From Chaetoceros tenuissimus (taxonomy: Eukaryota; Bacillariophyta; Thalassiosirophyceae; Chaetocerotales; Chaetocerotaceae), in NCBI GenBank assembly GCA_021927905.1, contig BLLK01000069.1, positions 806,001 through 870,000 of the forward strand: a DNA stretch of 64,000 nucleotides, written 5' to 3'. Under the pieces are notes generated by a model, which saw nothing but the letters and a program-made list of their open reading frames with translations, ran no database searches and had not been told where the DNA came from. This document shows positions 1 through 10,037 of the stretch, one piece after another. The position numbers and the translations under genes were made by a program. Numbering within the stretch: position 1 is the stretch's first letter; each line of letters starts with the position of its first letter.

Positions 1-1491
1 CAATCTCCGAATCAATTTTGACAATTTGGTCGACTCGTTCGCAAATTCCTCTTGTGAAATTTTTCTTATCTGGACAATTTTGACAAATACCATAGTGACC
101 TTTTGATCTTTATAAGGTGCATCTAAGAATGCAGCAGAGAGTTGGCAAAATGTCCGTGGTACAGGAAATGTTCTTCCACAGGGGTATCTATCCTGAGGCA
201 CTTGTTCTCTCGAACATCTGAATGCACAGTAGTCAAACGCTAGTTGCCTTGGAACCAATTGTAGTAGCCGATGTGTTTCATTTGAACCACCATCTTTCAT
301 TTCCATTTCATGTTTACCCAAGTCCAAAATTTGAGGATTACCTAAATATCTCTCCGCCATGCCTGATATAACTCTCCAAGTCTCGACAGTTGTTATGATT
401 TGTCCACCATGCGAAGCGCGTTCTAATGCCTGTGCAACACTTAAAGGTCTCCCTTTGTAAAAAATTCTTTGTGTTGTTGGATGTATTTCCTTTTCACATG
501 CACCATGATGCACCCCCATTCGTACTCTAAGTCCCCTAATAGCTCTCATTTCATCGTCTCGTGCACTTCGAAGAGCTAAAATGTTATCTGGCCACGGTGC
601 ATCATTCAACTTCATTTGGCAGTCTAGGCAAAATGTAAAAGCATCCACGGGATGATGGAATGCCAAGTGGAAACTATCTCCTTCGGTAGTGATTTCATAA
701 CCTCCCTGTTTCGTATAACATCGTCGTATTATCGCATCGTGCATGTCTAGGGCAATTTTCATAGCTTGTGGATCTTCCTCCCACATTCGTGTACTACCCT
801 GTATATCCGTAATCACAAAAGTAACCTCACCATCTGGAATTTTCACAGCGGCCTTTAATTCATCTGATTTTTTACTAGTTGCAACTAATGAGGTCGCTAC
901 TGTAGCACAATCTTTTGCATTTGCCAAAGTTTTCTTTTTACCCCAAAATTCATCTCTCCTTTTGGATGCCCCTGCTGTTACATTCATCATACTTCGATGT
1001 TTAGGAAAATCTGGCCTGGGTTGACCCATTCTTGGACCTAATTCCATTGATAGTCTTTTGGAAGAATCTTGGGCTAATTTTGGCCGAGCATTACGTATAG
1101 GTGCTGAATGTGCAATCGATACATCGTCATCATCACCCCCAAAAGCAGTTGGGGCTGACATGATTGAAGGTGCTTTCAATCCCAACATCATCTCGACCCG
1201 TTTCCTTGTAGCCGGCGATATAGGCCTCGAACCTTTACTAGATGAGAGATTTTTCTCCGTTTGTGCTCGACTGAAGGTCGGTCTTTGTTGAGATATAGGT
1301 CTATTATTTTCTTCTATCTTCATATGTGCTATTGAAGCAACTGTAGGTATTTCAAGAGGGACTTCCAACATGCTGACTGACTTTTGTTTTTGTGGTTTCC
1401 TCGATCTACTAACAGGTGCAGACGCGGCATCTCGCCTACCGAATAGACCTCTTCTACCTCTCTTTTTCTCTTCTATTGCACCAGGTGGCAT
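1..1491 (-). CDS. Class III adenylate/guanylate cyclase-like protein (partial, 3' end outside window)
   Basis: A reading frame open from an ATG at 1491 to the window edge gives about 497 codons; the rest lies to the left. The first ~215 residues are basic, Ser/Pro-rich and look disordered. A class III nucleotide cyclase domain spans about residues 222-375. It has the first metal-binding aspartate in TFVITDIQGST, the second in TTEGDSFHLAF, then GLRVRMGVHHG and HPTTQR, a pattern close to fungal adenylyl cyclases. Positions that normally bind purine and stabilise the transition state look changed: Lys to Thr before TEGD, and the Asn/Arg pair of VNRAAR to Ser/Ala, by eye alignment. From about residue 462 the text VTMVFVKI may begin a second cyclase-like domain. 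No membrane segment is visible in this part. It may be a regulatory or inactive cyclase. Confidence 0.8.
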   Translation of the reverse strand, partial: MPPGAIEEKKRGRRGLFGRRDAASAPVSRSRKPQKQKSVSMLEVPLEIPTVASIAHMKIEENNRPISQQRPTFSRAQTEKNLSSSKGSRPISPATRKRVEMMLGLKAPSIMSAPTAFGGDDDDVSIAHSAPIRNARPKLAQDSSKRLSMELGPRMGQPRPDFPKHRSMMNVTAGASKRRDEFWGKKKTLANAKDCATVATSLVATSKKSDELKAAVKIPDGEVTFVITDIQGSTRMWEEDPQAMKIALDMHDAIIRRCYTKQGGYEITTEGDSFHLAFHHPVDAFTFCLDCQMKLNDAPWPDNILALRSARDDEMRAIRGLRVRMGVHHGACEKEIHPTTQRIFYKGRPLSVAQALERASHGGQIITTVETWRVISGMAERYLGNPQILDLGKHEMEMKDGGSNETHRLLQLVPRQLAFDYCAFRCSREQVPQDRYPCGRTFPVPRTFCQLSAAFLDAPYKDQKVTMVFVKIVQIRKISQEEFANESTKLSKLIRRL

Positions 1492-1971
1492 GTCGACTCT
1501 TCTCTAATTAATGCGTTGGGTTTCTTGAGCTGTTGTTAGTGTTGGGAAACTGGTGTGTGGTGTGTCAGTGATATCATCAGTGTTCAGTGTTCCGTTCCAC
1601 AAGTTGGTCGAGGAGCTTTTTGAAACAAATGTCCCATATAATGTCCGTCGGAGAAATAGACCTGAATGAGTAAGCATTAGGTACGTAGAACAATAGGATT
1701 CTTTACAATACTAATTATGCTTGACATTCCTCATGACAATGACTATTGTAGTGGTATGACATCTAGTCACGATTCTTCGTTAAATGGTCATTTGTCTTAT
1801 TAGCTTTTCTCCACACTATTTTCATACCTTTTCAATTCTGGAGGGAACAGACGAAAAGACATGTGTGATGAGAACTTCAAGAATCGATAATCAATAATTA
1901 TTTCATGATGGTTAGCTCTGAAATTTACACAAAGTATTGGTCTAAATCATCGTAAATGAAAAAGATTATTA
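1492..1971. other. Intergenic region upstream of the cyclase-like gene
   Basis: This stretch holds the promoter side of the cyclase-like gene and the 3' flank of the aldehyde dehydrogenase gene. It is AT-rich and I see no coding signal or repeat. Confidence 0.6.
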
Positions 1972-3722
1972 TTATGGGTTCAAATATATATACTTTGTCT
2001 CTGTGTATTCGGCAATGCCGATGGTACTTCCTTCACGGCCTAATCCTGATTCTTTCACTCCACCAAATGGAGCACTGGCTGTGCTAATGACACCTTCATT
2101 TACCCCCACAAGACCATTTTCTAATTGCTCCGAAACCCTTAGAATCCGTGCCAAGTCCTTGGTGCAAAAGTAAGATGCCAAACCAAGTGGCGAGTCATTG
2201 GCTCGATTCACTGCATCCTCTTCGTTCCTAAAAGTTGAAATAGCTACAACTGGACCAAAAGTTTCTGTCTTCCAAATTGAAGATGATTGATCGACATTGC
2301 GTAGTATGGTTGGCTGGAAAAAGTTGGGCCCAAGATCTAATGCCATGTCTCCACCAATGACACATTCTGCACCTTCCTCAATGGCTTCATCTACTTTGCG
2401 TTTAACTTCCACTGCAGCCTTTGCTTGAATCAATGGTCCCATAGTTGTCTCTTCCTTGAGCCCATGTCCAATTTTGAATTCTTTTACTTTCTCACATAAT
2501 CTATGGATAAATTCTTGCTCAATATCTTCATGAATCAAGAATCTATCAGCACACACACATGTCTGACCGCTGTTTCGAAACTTTGATGAAATGGCTGCGT
2601 TCACAGCTTGGTCCATATCTGCATCATCAAATATTATAAAGGGGGCATTGCCTCCTAGTTCTAATGAAAGGCGTTTCACGTCATCACTACTCATTTTCAT
2701 CAAAAGTTTTCCAACAGCTGTGCTTCCAGTAAATGAAATCTTCTTCACGATTTTATTCTTGCAAAATTCCTCTCCTACATCTGGTGTCGTTTCCGTGTCC
2801 GCGATTCTAATGATATCATGATATATGAAAATAATATTAGCATACATCATAGCAATTTGTCAAAATAAATGATAAGACTTACACTAGCTGAAATACATCG
2901 TCTGGTATTCCAGCTTGCATAGCAAGATGCTTTATTGCAATGGCAGTCAGAGGAGTTAACTCAGATGGTTTCAATACAACAGTACACCCAGCAGCCAATG
3001 CAGGAGCAACTTTTCTCGTAATCATTGCTAGCGGAAAGTTCCATGGAGTAATCATTGCTACCACGCCCACTGGCTGTTGGATAGCCATGACTTTCCCTCT
3101 ATGAAAAGATATGATAATCATAATATTAGAAGATACAATCCATTGTAAATTCAATATTATGAAAATGCTCATGTATCCTAACTTACCTCGGAGATCCATC
3201 TACAGAAGCAAAAGGACTTGGTAATATTGTACCTCCACCCGTGGACGTCGATCTAATGGCTTCACCAGCATAGAAATCAATAAAGCTGGTCCCATATTTC
3301 ACTTCACCTATGCTTTCTCTGAGTGGTTTCCCAGACTCCAATGTCATGATCTTAGCCAAGTCATCCGCATTATCGCTGATCAAATTAGACCATTTGGTCA
3401 ACATTGCTGATCGATCCAAAGCTGTAGTTTGAAATCTGAACTTTGCAAATGCATCAGAAGCCTTTTGGATTGATTTCTTTGCATCTTTGCGATCCATAGC
3501 TTCTACTAATGCAATCACTGCCGAACCATCATTAATTTCCTTCTCCGAAGCAGCAGGATCGAACACTTGTAACGATTCGCGATGAAAAGTAACGGATGGT
3601 GCTCGAAGAAGAGTTGGGTCCTTCAGATTGATGGATGTTGTCAAACTTGATACCATTCGGAACCCTGTCAGCATCAATGCTGCTGGCTTTCTGAAAAGAA
3701 TAGATTTCATGTTGACGAGCAT
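1972..3722 (-). CDS. ALDH5A1: Succinate-semialdehyde dehydrogenase, mitochondrial (ALDH5 family)
   Basis: Three exons (3722-3187, 3098-2883, 2806-1972) with GTAAGT donors and introns of 88 and 76 bases join in phase to 528 residues. The enzyme oxidises succinate semialdehyde to succinate with NAD(P)+, the last step of the GABA shunt feeding the TCA cycle. Residues 1-30 form a basic, Ser-rich mitochondrial presequence. The middle reads [19 protein letters not shown], as in the family. The general base is Glu300 in LELGGNAP and the catalytic nucleophile is Cys334 in GQTCVCADR. Cys336, two residues on, matches the redox-switch partner known from human SSADH. The length suits the family. The start was chosen as the first ATG giving the presequence; Met5 is an alternative. 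It faces the FN3 surface-protein gene head to head. Confidence 0.93.
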
Positions 3723-4153
3723 TTACTTTGTTCCCTTGTTAGCACTGTATTTCTGGGAGGTTTGCATGAAACGACCGACACAAAAACTACTTATTGTATG
3801 AGAGTACAGTAGGATATCTACTATGTTGTACCTTACCTAATAGCTTCAATTGAAATTGGTGTTGGAGTGATCATCATCCATCATCTATCTTTCATCATGA
3901 TGGCAAGAGATTGCATCTCTATACGTACGTACATCCAGTATCCTACACTACAAACGGAACAATTAAATCTTTCTATCAGGGTTCGCATATCTTTCATGCA
4001 GATACTTCTATTCTTTGAATATCCACTCTTTCTAGAAGAATCAGAGCAAGAGGAATGCACATTCCATGTTCCCATAAATTACTGAGTATTGAGATTCATC
4101 TATTCTATCCGTCAGTCCATCTAAGCACTCCCTTTGAGCCTCTTCTAACTTCG
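3723..4153. other. Divergent promoter region, SSADH / FN3 surface protein
   Basis: This is 431 bases between two divergently transcribed genes. It contains overlapping acgt repeats near 3923 but no coding signal. Confidence 0.5.
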
Positions 4154-6736
4154 ATGGATTTCTTGAAGACATTTCTCCTTGTTGCCTTGCTTTCATGCAG
4201 TGTTTTAAGTTCTTCTGCAAATGCTTCCTTCATTGATAAAAATGAGAACACGAAGATCAAATCTGTAGAGGACTCCACAGGCAACAGAAAACTCTCAGAA
4301 TTACTTGAGCCTGCCAATATTACTGAGTACTCTGTGGAGGCAACATTTCTCTCGTTCGTCTCACTTGAAGCTGCAATAGATAGTGATACTCTTACCGCGA
4401 CTTTTTTTGAGCAAGCTCTAGAGAGCATGACACCATTCATTGCCCAAGGTGATGATAGTGCAATAATCTCCAACTGCACTTTCATCCGGACTCAATTTTT
4501 GGGTGGGAATAGTACAGCATCTTCACCTGTGATTCTAAGCTTCACCATGGAATACAAATCAACACTAGTTGATGTCTCAAACTATGATTCTGCTTTGAAA
4601 ACATGGATCGAAGAAAATCCGCTTGTGTATACATCTATTCTCAAAATGTATTTAGGCGTCAATGTCTCTGACTCAACCATGATTATTATTGAAGAAAAGA
4701 CTGACGGGCCTACCACCACACCTTCACCTTCCACACTTCCAACAAAAAACTCTACAAATCCTACACCTACAGCAGCACCAGTTATTGACATTCCTTCCTC
4801 TGCTCCGACAACAGCTTCCCCATCATCTTCAAGTAAACCAACAATGATGCCATCAAAGTCAAGAACGCCAACAATCACATCACCGTCAACTACACCAGCC
4901 TTTGCGCCAACGCCTCGACCAAGTCTCGCGAATGAATCTTCAAAAAGGTCCATGTTCATGCTGTTTGCGTCGATGGAAAATGAAATCCTTCCAGGTACAA
5001 CACTTGCTGAGAATTTCCAACTAGCTATGGAGAGCTTTACACCTGTGCTTGATAATGGAATACTTTCAAACAGAATATCTACCGACTGTGAACTTATCAA
5101 CTCCGTTCCAATATCTAGTTCCCCTGGTGACAACTTCATTTTGACATTCAGCATGGAATACAGATCTAAAACTACTGATGTCTCAAAGTATGACATCTTC
5201 TTGAAGAACTGGATTGAAGCAAATACTACTGAATTCTTTGATGTACTCGAAAATTTTCTTGGAACACCAATCAGTGCTGGCAATATACAAACCATTATCA
5301 TCTTGGAAAATTCAAATGTTCCAACAATCTCACCTACTTCTAGTTTTCCAACCACGGCCCCACCAACAATATTTCCTTCGGCTGATATTAACATGACACT
5401 TACCCCAACCTCTTCATACAATGTCCTTTATCTGACAGCTAGGGTTGGTAGACTAGGCATTGTCTTGAACTGGAACTCTACTATTGAGTCAACATACTCA
5501 ATTTATCGTAGAGAAAATTGGGATATGGTAGAATGGGAAGAGTCATGGAAGCTTGTCAATTCGACAGAGAATACTACTACTTTTGTGGATACAACAAATC
5601 TAGTCAGATGGTTGAAATATGACTATGTCGTTTTTGCAAATGAAGATCTTGAAGGAGAAATGACATCAAACATTGTCACTATTGAGCTCACACCTCCACA
5701 GGCTCCATATCGAGTAGTTGCAGAGGCTAAATCGGATAGCGAAATCATGGTTCAATGGAGTGAAGTTGACAATGCGTTAGAATACAAACTCTTGATATCT
5801 TTTGAAGGAGAAGTAGATGTAATTGAGACAAATGAAACAGTCTTTATGCATTATGATCTACCACAAAACACTACAGTTGCTTATCAAGTAATTGCAGTTG
5901 GTGCATATGGTCGATCAAATCTAACAAGACCAGTAGTAGCTACGACACATGTGAAAGAGATAGAGCTAGATATCGCCCCAGTCATTTACGAAGTCTTTGT
6001 CCCAGCCAAGTCTGATGAGGCAATGTTATGGTGGTACACTGTAGAAGGAGCAACTGAGTATGAAGTTCAAAGAAGCACAAATCCATTTGGAGATTGGGTT
6101 TCAATTGCTTTTGTTGTAGACACTTTCTACCGTGATACTTTGCTCAGTTTTGATACCGCCTACTACTACCGTATCAAGGCGCTCAATTCTTTCAGCGAAA
6201 GTGATTGGTCCAACATAAAGGATGCAACTACAGGTAATGAAAAAGTAGCTACACCACCAGTTCTCAGCATAGAAGTAGGTGAAAGTTCTATTATTCTTTA
6301 TTGGGAATCATACGATCATGTCATTCATGATTTGTACAATTCTACTGCATCCAATTACAAGATTACTGTTGAACGAAGAAGTACTTCTATGTCACATCAA
6401 TGGAAATGGATAGCTGATGTAGGAGCAGAGTTTGGAATGTTTCTCGACCCGACAATCCAGCAAGGAGTCCTTTACGAATACCGAATCTTCTTCCATGATG
6501 ACGAGAATCAGTGGCCTTACTCCAATATTGCGTTTTCAGGTCTGTCTCGCGAAAATAACTCAACGTATACTCCTGGACCTATGGAGAATGTTACAAACAC
6601 ATCTTCTTCTGACGAAGAAATCATGAACAGAACTGAATTGATGCCATTTGGAACAAGTGGATCAAGTGCATCAAGAGTTCTGAATAAATATTTCACTCTT
6701 GCGGTCGTATTTGGTTCCGTAATCCTTTTGTCGTAA
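4154..6736 (+). CDS. GPI-anchored cell-surface protein with duplicated N-terminal domain and FN3 repeats
   Basis: A single exon of 860 residues. An in-frame ATG exists at 4055, but the ATG at 4154 starts a clean signal peptide (MDFLKTFLLVALLSCSVL), so I chose it. Two related domains of about 120 residues follow (about 55-190 and 265-390). Each ends in a hydrophobic strand, then a similar pattern: SFTMEYKS...DVSNYD...WIEENP in the first and TFSMEYRS...DVSKYD...WIEANT in the second. Pro/Thr/Ser linkers separate them. Three or four fibronectin type III-like modules with W and Y core residues occupy about 430-815. Many N-glycosylation sites are present. The C terminus has a small-residue stretch and then a hydrophobic tail ending in VVFGSVILLS, as in GPI-anchor signals. 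A wall or membrane adhesin is an inference; the duplicated N-terminal domain is not one I recognise. Confidence 0.75.
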   Translation: MDFLKTFLLVALLSCSVLSSSANASFIDKNENTKIKSVEDSTGNRKLSELLEPANITEYSVEATFLSFVSLEAAIDSDTLTATFFEQALESMTPFIAQGDDSAIISNCTFIRTQFLGGNSTASSPVILSFTMEYKSTLVDVSNYDSALKTWIEENPLVYTSILKMYLGVNVSDSTMIIIEEKTDGPTTTPSPSTLPTKNSTNPTPTAAPVIDIPSSAPTTASPSSSSKPTMMPSKSRTPTITSPSTTPAFAPTPRPSLANESSKRSMFMLFASMENEILPGTTLAENFQLAMESFTPVLDNGILSNRISTDCELINSVPISSSPGDNFILTFSMEYRSKTTDVSKYDIFLKNWIEANTTEFFDVLENFLGTPISAGNIQTIIILENSNVPTISPTSSFPTTAPPTIFPSADINMTLTPTSSYNVLYLTARVGRLGIVLNWNSTIESTYSIYRRENWDMVEWEESWKLVNSTENTTTFVDTTNLVRWLKYDYVVFANEDLEGEMTSNIVTIELTPPQAPYRVVAEAKSDSEIMVQWSEVDNALEYKLLISFEGEVDVIETNETVFMHYDLPQNTTVAYQVIAVGAYGRSNLTRPVVATTHVKEIELDIAPVIYEVFVPAKSDEAMLWWYTVEGATEYEVQRSTNPFGDWVSIAFVVDTFYRDTLLSFDTAYYYRIKALNSFSESDWSNIKDATTGNEKVATPPVLSIEVGESSIILYWESYDHVIHDLYNSTASNYKITVERRSTSMSHQWKWIADVGAEFGMFLDPTIQQGVLYEYRIFFHDDENQWPYSNIAFSGLSRENNSTYTPGPMENVTNTSSSDEEIMNRTELMPFGTSGSSASRVLNKYFTLAVVFGSVILLS

Positions 6737-6885
6737 ATATGAATCTTGCAGCATTTGGGTAGTTGCATTTTGCATGGTAAATAATACTTATAAAAAATTG
6801 TTTAGGTTGTTATAATGATCATATGAATATACCTTAGTATTGAATGAAAATTTCAAATTAAAAAATAGCTAGACCATATATCAAT

Positions 6886-7968
6886 TTAACTTGATCCAGC
6901 CAAATCTATTACATTTGCGCTTCCATTTGCACTACTATCAATGGATCTATGTGTATCCAAGCCTTTTACAGGTGTAGTGGACTCATGAAAACTTCTTGGA
7001 GATTCTACATTTTGGGAATGATTTGCCTCTTCCATGTCTCCATCATTGCTATCAAATTTTTCTGCATAGGAATGATCATCGTTGCCCTTGGACGCATTAT
7101 CTTCTGCTTGTTCCATCTCCTGCTTCACAAGTTTTCGAATAGGATCACAAGGAATACAACAAGGAGTAGCTCCCATTCTCAAAATAAAAGCTTCCATTCC
7201 ATTTCCGGCAACTTGCAACTCTTCTGCTCTCTTTTCTCGAACTTGGTGAATAAACCTCATTTTTTCCCGATTCTTAGCAGCATCTTTCAAGATATATTGA
7301 TAGGTAGTAATCCCTTGTCGCATCAAACCAAGATGGAATACCAACAATTGCAACACCATGAACGCAGTAAAGGCGGTGAATACGAGAAAGGCAATGTTAA
7401 ACCCCACCAAAATGATACCTGCACCAGCACCATCAAACCAACTATTAGCTAGACTCTTGACTTCTTCATTTCCGATAAAGTAGAGTCCAAGTTGTAAACA
7501 GATGGAAGCAACATGAATCAGCACAAAGATTAAAGTCCAAAGCACCGTTAGAAAAAATGTCTTGTAGTTTGCTGACCCGATACATGTGTTGAGCCACATA
7601 CAATGATGATCGAAATTCGATACACACTTATCGCAATATTTACAGTGCATGGAATGATGACAGACATCTGTCTGACATACCCAGCAATATTTGGTTTCCT
7701 CTTCTGAGTCAGGTTTGGCATTAGGATGAGGTGAGCCGTTGAGGTGAAGGTAGAGTTTTTGGTCCATGGAATCTTTTTTGGTGGTGACTCCCCCAAAGAT
7801 TATAGCGAGTAAAGATGAGACACCAAAGGCGATTGTCAGAGGGGATGACAAATCCTTTGGCAGAGTAGGAGTTAGAAACATGAAGAAGTGAGTTAGCAAA
7901 AGTGGCAATAGGATCCATGTCGTTATTTGCATCCCATTGAATGGTCTCTGGAATCCGTTCCGTCTCAT
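6886..7968 (-). CDS. DHHC-type palmitoyltransferase
   Basis: A single exon of 360 residues. Protein S-acyltransferases of this family move palmitate from CoA onto cysteines of cytosolic or membrane proteins. Two membrane spans lie at about residues 16-36 and 43-62. The Cys-rich domain starts at YCWVC (about 94) and holds the DHHC motif at residues 120-123, followed by MWLNTCIGSANYKTF. Two more membrane spans follow (about 137-165 and 185-215). The NxC-xGxxNYxxF form resembles the ZDHHC1/11 group. The C-terminal ~130 residues are charged and cytosolic. All zinc ligands and the active-site Cys123 are present, so it should be active, probably at the Golgi or ER. It diverges from the metallopeptidase gene across 652 bases. 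Confidence 0.92.
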   Translation of the reverse strand: MRRNGFQRPFNGMQITTWILLPLLLTHFFMFLTPTLPKDLSSPLTIAFGVSSLLAIIFGGVTTKKDSMDQKLYLHLNGSPHPNAKPDSEEETKYCWVCQTDVCHHSMHCKYCDKCVSNFDHHCMWLNTCIGSANYKTFFLTVLWTLIFVLIHVASICLQLGLYFIGNEEVKSLANSWFDGAGAGIILVGFNIAFLVFTAFTAFMVLQLLVFHLGLMRQGITTYQYILKDAAKNREKMRFIHQVREKRAEELQVAGNGMEAFILRMGATPCCIPCDPIRKLVKQEMEQAEDNASKGNDDHSYAEKFDSNDGDMEEANHSQNVESPRSFHESTTPVKGLDTHRSIDSSANGSANVIDLAGSS

Positions 7969-8620
7969 TTTGTTTGTGTCAATGTAAAGATGGTATAGGT
8001 TGTTGATTTAATATATAGCCTCAAGATATTTGCTGAAAAATTGAAAAGAAATATTTCTCACACGAGTGCTTTTAATGTTTGTACGTAGTATGCTGCGATG
8101 TATAACTTTCGAGTAGGTACAAGGTAGTACAAGAAGTAGTACCAATACTTCGTGTTTCGTGTCCGTTCAAGCACAAGCCAGGCCCACCTACGGACCACCC
8201 CTCATTCCTTCCTCCCAAAAGTGGGAACAGTTTTGCCGTTGAATTGATTATTTGTTCATGGGATTCAAAGAAATGACATCTATATTACATCTATTTTAGA
8301 AAATCATTCATCGTTCTACGACAAAAGTTGTAAAGAAAAATATCAAATTGAAAAATCTAAAATGCGTAATATGTATTTTTTCTAGATAGAAATAAAGAAA
8401 ATGGGAAATACAAACATATAAATATAAACTTCAAAAATTTGCAAAATTATGGAGGACATGTCTCTACGTACCTGTGTCTTGTGTGCCTCAATAGCTTTTT
8501 CACTTGGATTTTGGCGCGCTCTTTTGAGAAGTCGACATGTAAGCCGCACAGTGCACATTGATTGAAGCTTAGAAAAGATCTCAGTGTTGAAAAGATTCTC
8601 TCTGTCCCAAACTATTTGTA
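7969..8620. other. Divergent promoter region, DHHC / VHL-metallopeptidase
   Basis: This is 652 bases of AT-rich DNA between divergent genes. Apart from an E2F-like site near 8510 I see no structure or coding signal. Confidence 0.5.
8510..8517 (+). promoter_or_regulatory. E2F-like site TTTGGCGC
   Basis: A perfect match to the E2F/DP core TTTGGCGC lies about 105 bases upstream of the metallopeptidase start codon. It is a single short match, so function is uncertain. Confidence 0.25.
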
Positions 8621-9970
8621 ATGAAGACTCTTGCTGGCATTTGTCTATTCCTATCTATATTACAAATCTCATCCTCTTCAACAGTGCCTTCTGCAATAGC
8701 ACACAAGCGAAAAACTATGCCAAAGAACAAGCGCAAACTCCTAGGAGATGTGTTTACTAACAAAAGCGCTGCAAAAGCCTTCAAGAAGAACCTCATCAAC
8801 TCCAAAGCACTCGATGACAGTTGTAGAATCAGAGTTGTTTTCATCAATGAACTAAAATATCCATTGAAATTGTGCTGGGTTGGTGAATCTGGAAGTCTCC
8901 ATCATTACTATACGCTTGAACCTTGTTCGCCAATCATTTCAGGTCTGAATAAGGATGGGATACAAATTCAAAAGAAGAATTCTCATTTAGAAAATACATT
9001 TACAGGTCATGCCTTTCTATTGGCTCACTGTCCTGATGATAGCGATACTGAGGCAAGGATAGGAAAGATTGTCGGTGGGTATCGACCTATGGAGACGACT
9101 TTGAAGGAGGAGGAAGAAGAACATTGTATACACATCATCACTGTGAAAGAACGTGATTCGAAACGGGGGTTTGGTATACGAAGAAAAAGAAAAATTCAAT
9201 TATGTGTAGAAGAATTCACGTTTGATTCTACTCCACTTGATACATCTGATAAGTTATACGACGATCTTTTGATAGCTGGTTGGAAATGTAAAGTAGAGAA
9301 AGGACTCTTTGATAATCTTGACAAGGATTCGAAAATTGCCAAAGTGAAGAAGCAACTCGAGCTTGATTTAGAAAATTGTTCCAAAAATTTGCCAGCCAAA
9401 GCTTGTAAGATGCTCAAGGAAAAGGTACCAATCTTTATAAACAAAAGTCAAAAATATGGACCAAAAGTAGCACCGGTTGTAGGGAAAGGAATGTGTTATC
9501 ACAATGATACTGACTATCTTAAAAGAAATGGGATGTCACTGGAGAAGGTAAAGAGTGTAGAATTATTTGAAGCAGGAAAATATCTTGATGACCACGACCT
9601 ATGGTACGGTGAAGGAGGAGTCATGATTCATGAAATGAGTCATGCCTACCATGATCTCTTTTGTAAGGATGGTTTTGAGAATGAAAATGTCAAGAATTGC
9701 TATGACTCTGCAATGAAAGAAAAACTTTATGACCTTGTCAAAGTCCATAGTTTGGATGGTGGGAAAGAGGAAGCGAAAGCATATGCATGTACTAATCAGA
9801 TGGAGTATTTTGCTGAGTTGTCGACTGCTTTCTTGGGAGGAGTAGGAGACGACAAAGAACTGGAATTCAATAAATGGTATCCATTCAACAGATCCCAAAT
9901 AAAAGAACATGACCCAAGAGCATTCAAGATGCTACGTGAGATATGGGAGGTTGACGAAGCTGAAGAATAA
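8621..9970 (+). CDS. Secreted protein: VHL-beta-like domain fused to an HExxH zinc metallopeptidase
   Basis: A single exon of 449 residues starting with a signal peptide (MKTLAGICLFLSILQISSSS). Residues about 67-178 read like the beta domain of von Hippel-Lindau protein: RVVFINELKYPLKLCWV, then YYTLEP, then NTFTGHAF. In VHL this small sandwich binds hydroxyproline peptides. The C-terminal half holds HEMSH at 337-341 (HExxH, His337, Glu338, His341) and EYFAE at 395-399, where Glu399 could be the third zinc ligand of a gluzincin. A basic, Lys/Cys-rich linker with a helical stretch (about 225-280) joins the two. An extracellular or endomembrane peptidase whose VHL-like part selects substrates is an inference. 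I know of no described protein with this order. Confidence 0.75.
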   Translation: MKTLAGICLFLSILQISSSSTVPSAIAHKRKTMPKNKRKLLGDVFTNKSAAKAFKKNLINSKALDDSCRIRVVFINELKYPLKLCWVGESGSLHHYYTLEPCSPIISGLNKDGIQIQKKNSHLENTFTGHAFLLAHCPDDSDTEARIGKIVGGYRPMETTLKEEEEEHCIHIITVKERDSKRGFGIRRKRKIQLCVEEFTFDSTPLDTSDKLYDDLLIAGWKCKVEKGLFDNLDKDSKIAKVKKQLELDLENCSKNLPAKACKMLKEKVPIFINKSQKYGPKVAPVVGKGMCYHNDTDYLKRNGMSLEKVKSVELFEAGKYLDDHDLWYGEGGVMIHEMSHAYHDLFCKDGFENENVKNCYDSAMKEKLYDLVKVHSLDGGKEEAKAYACTNQMEYFAELSTAFLGGVGDDKELEFNKWYPFNRSQIKEHDPRAFKMLREIWEVDEAEE

Positions 9971-10037
9971 TATTGAATTGCAATTCGTTAATTAAATAGC
10001 AAGTTTACACTGTACTTTTGGCATGCTGACATCAACT

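Noticed and set aside
743-1291. Plus-strand open frames opposite the cyclase gene
   Set aside because: They are antisense shadows of a coding frame with clear family motifs on the minus strand.
4055-4153. The upstream ATG at 4055 as start of the FN3 surface protein
   Set aside because: It would bury the signal peptide 33 residues inside the protein.
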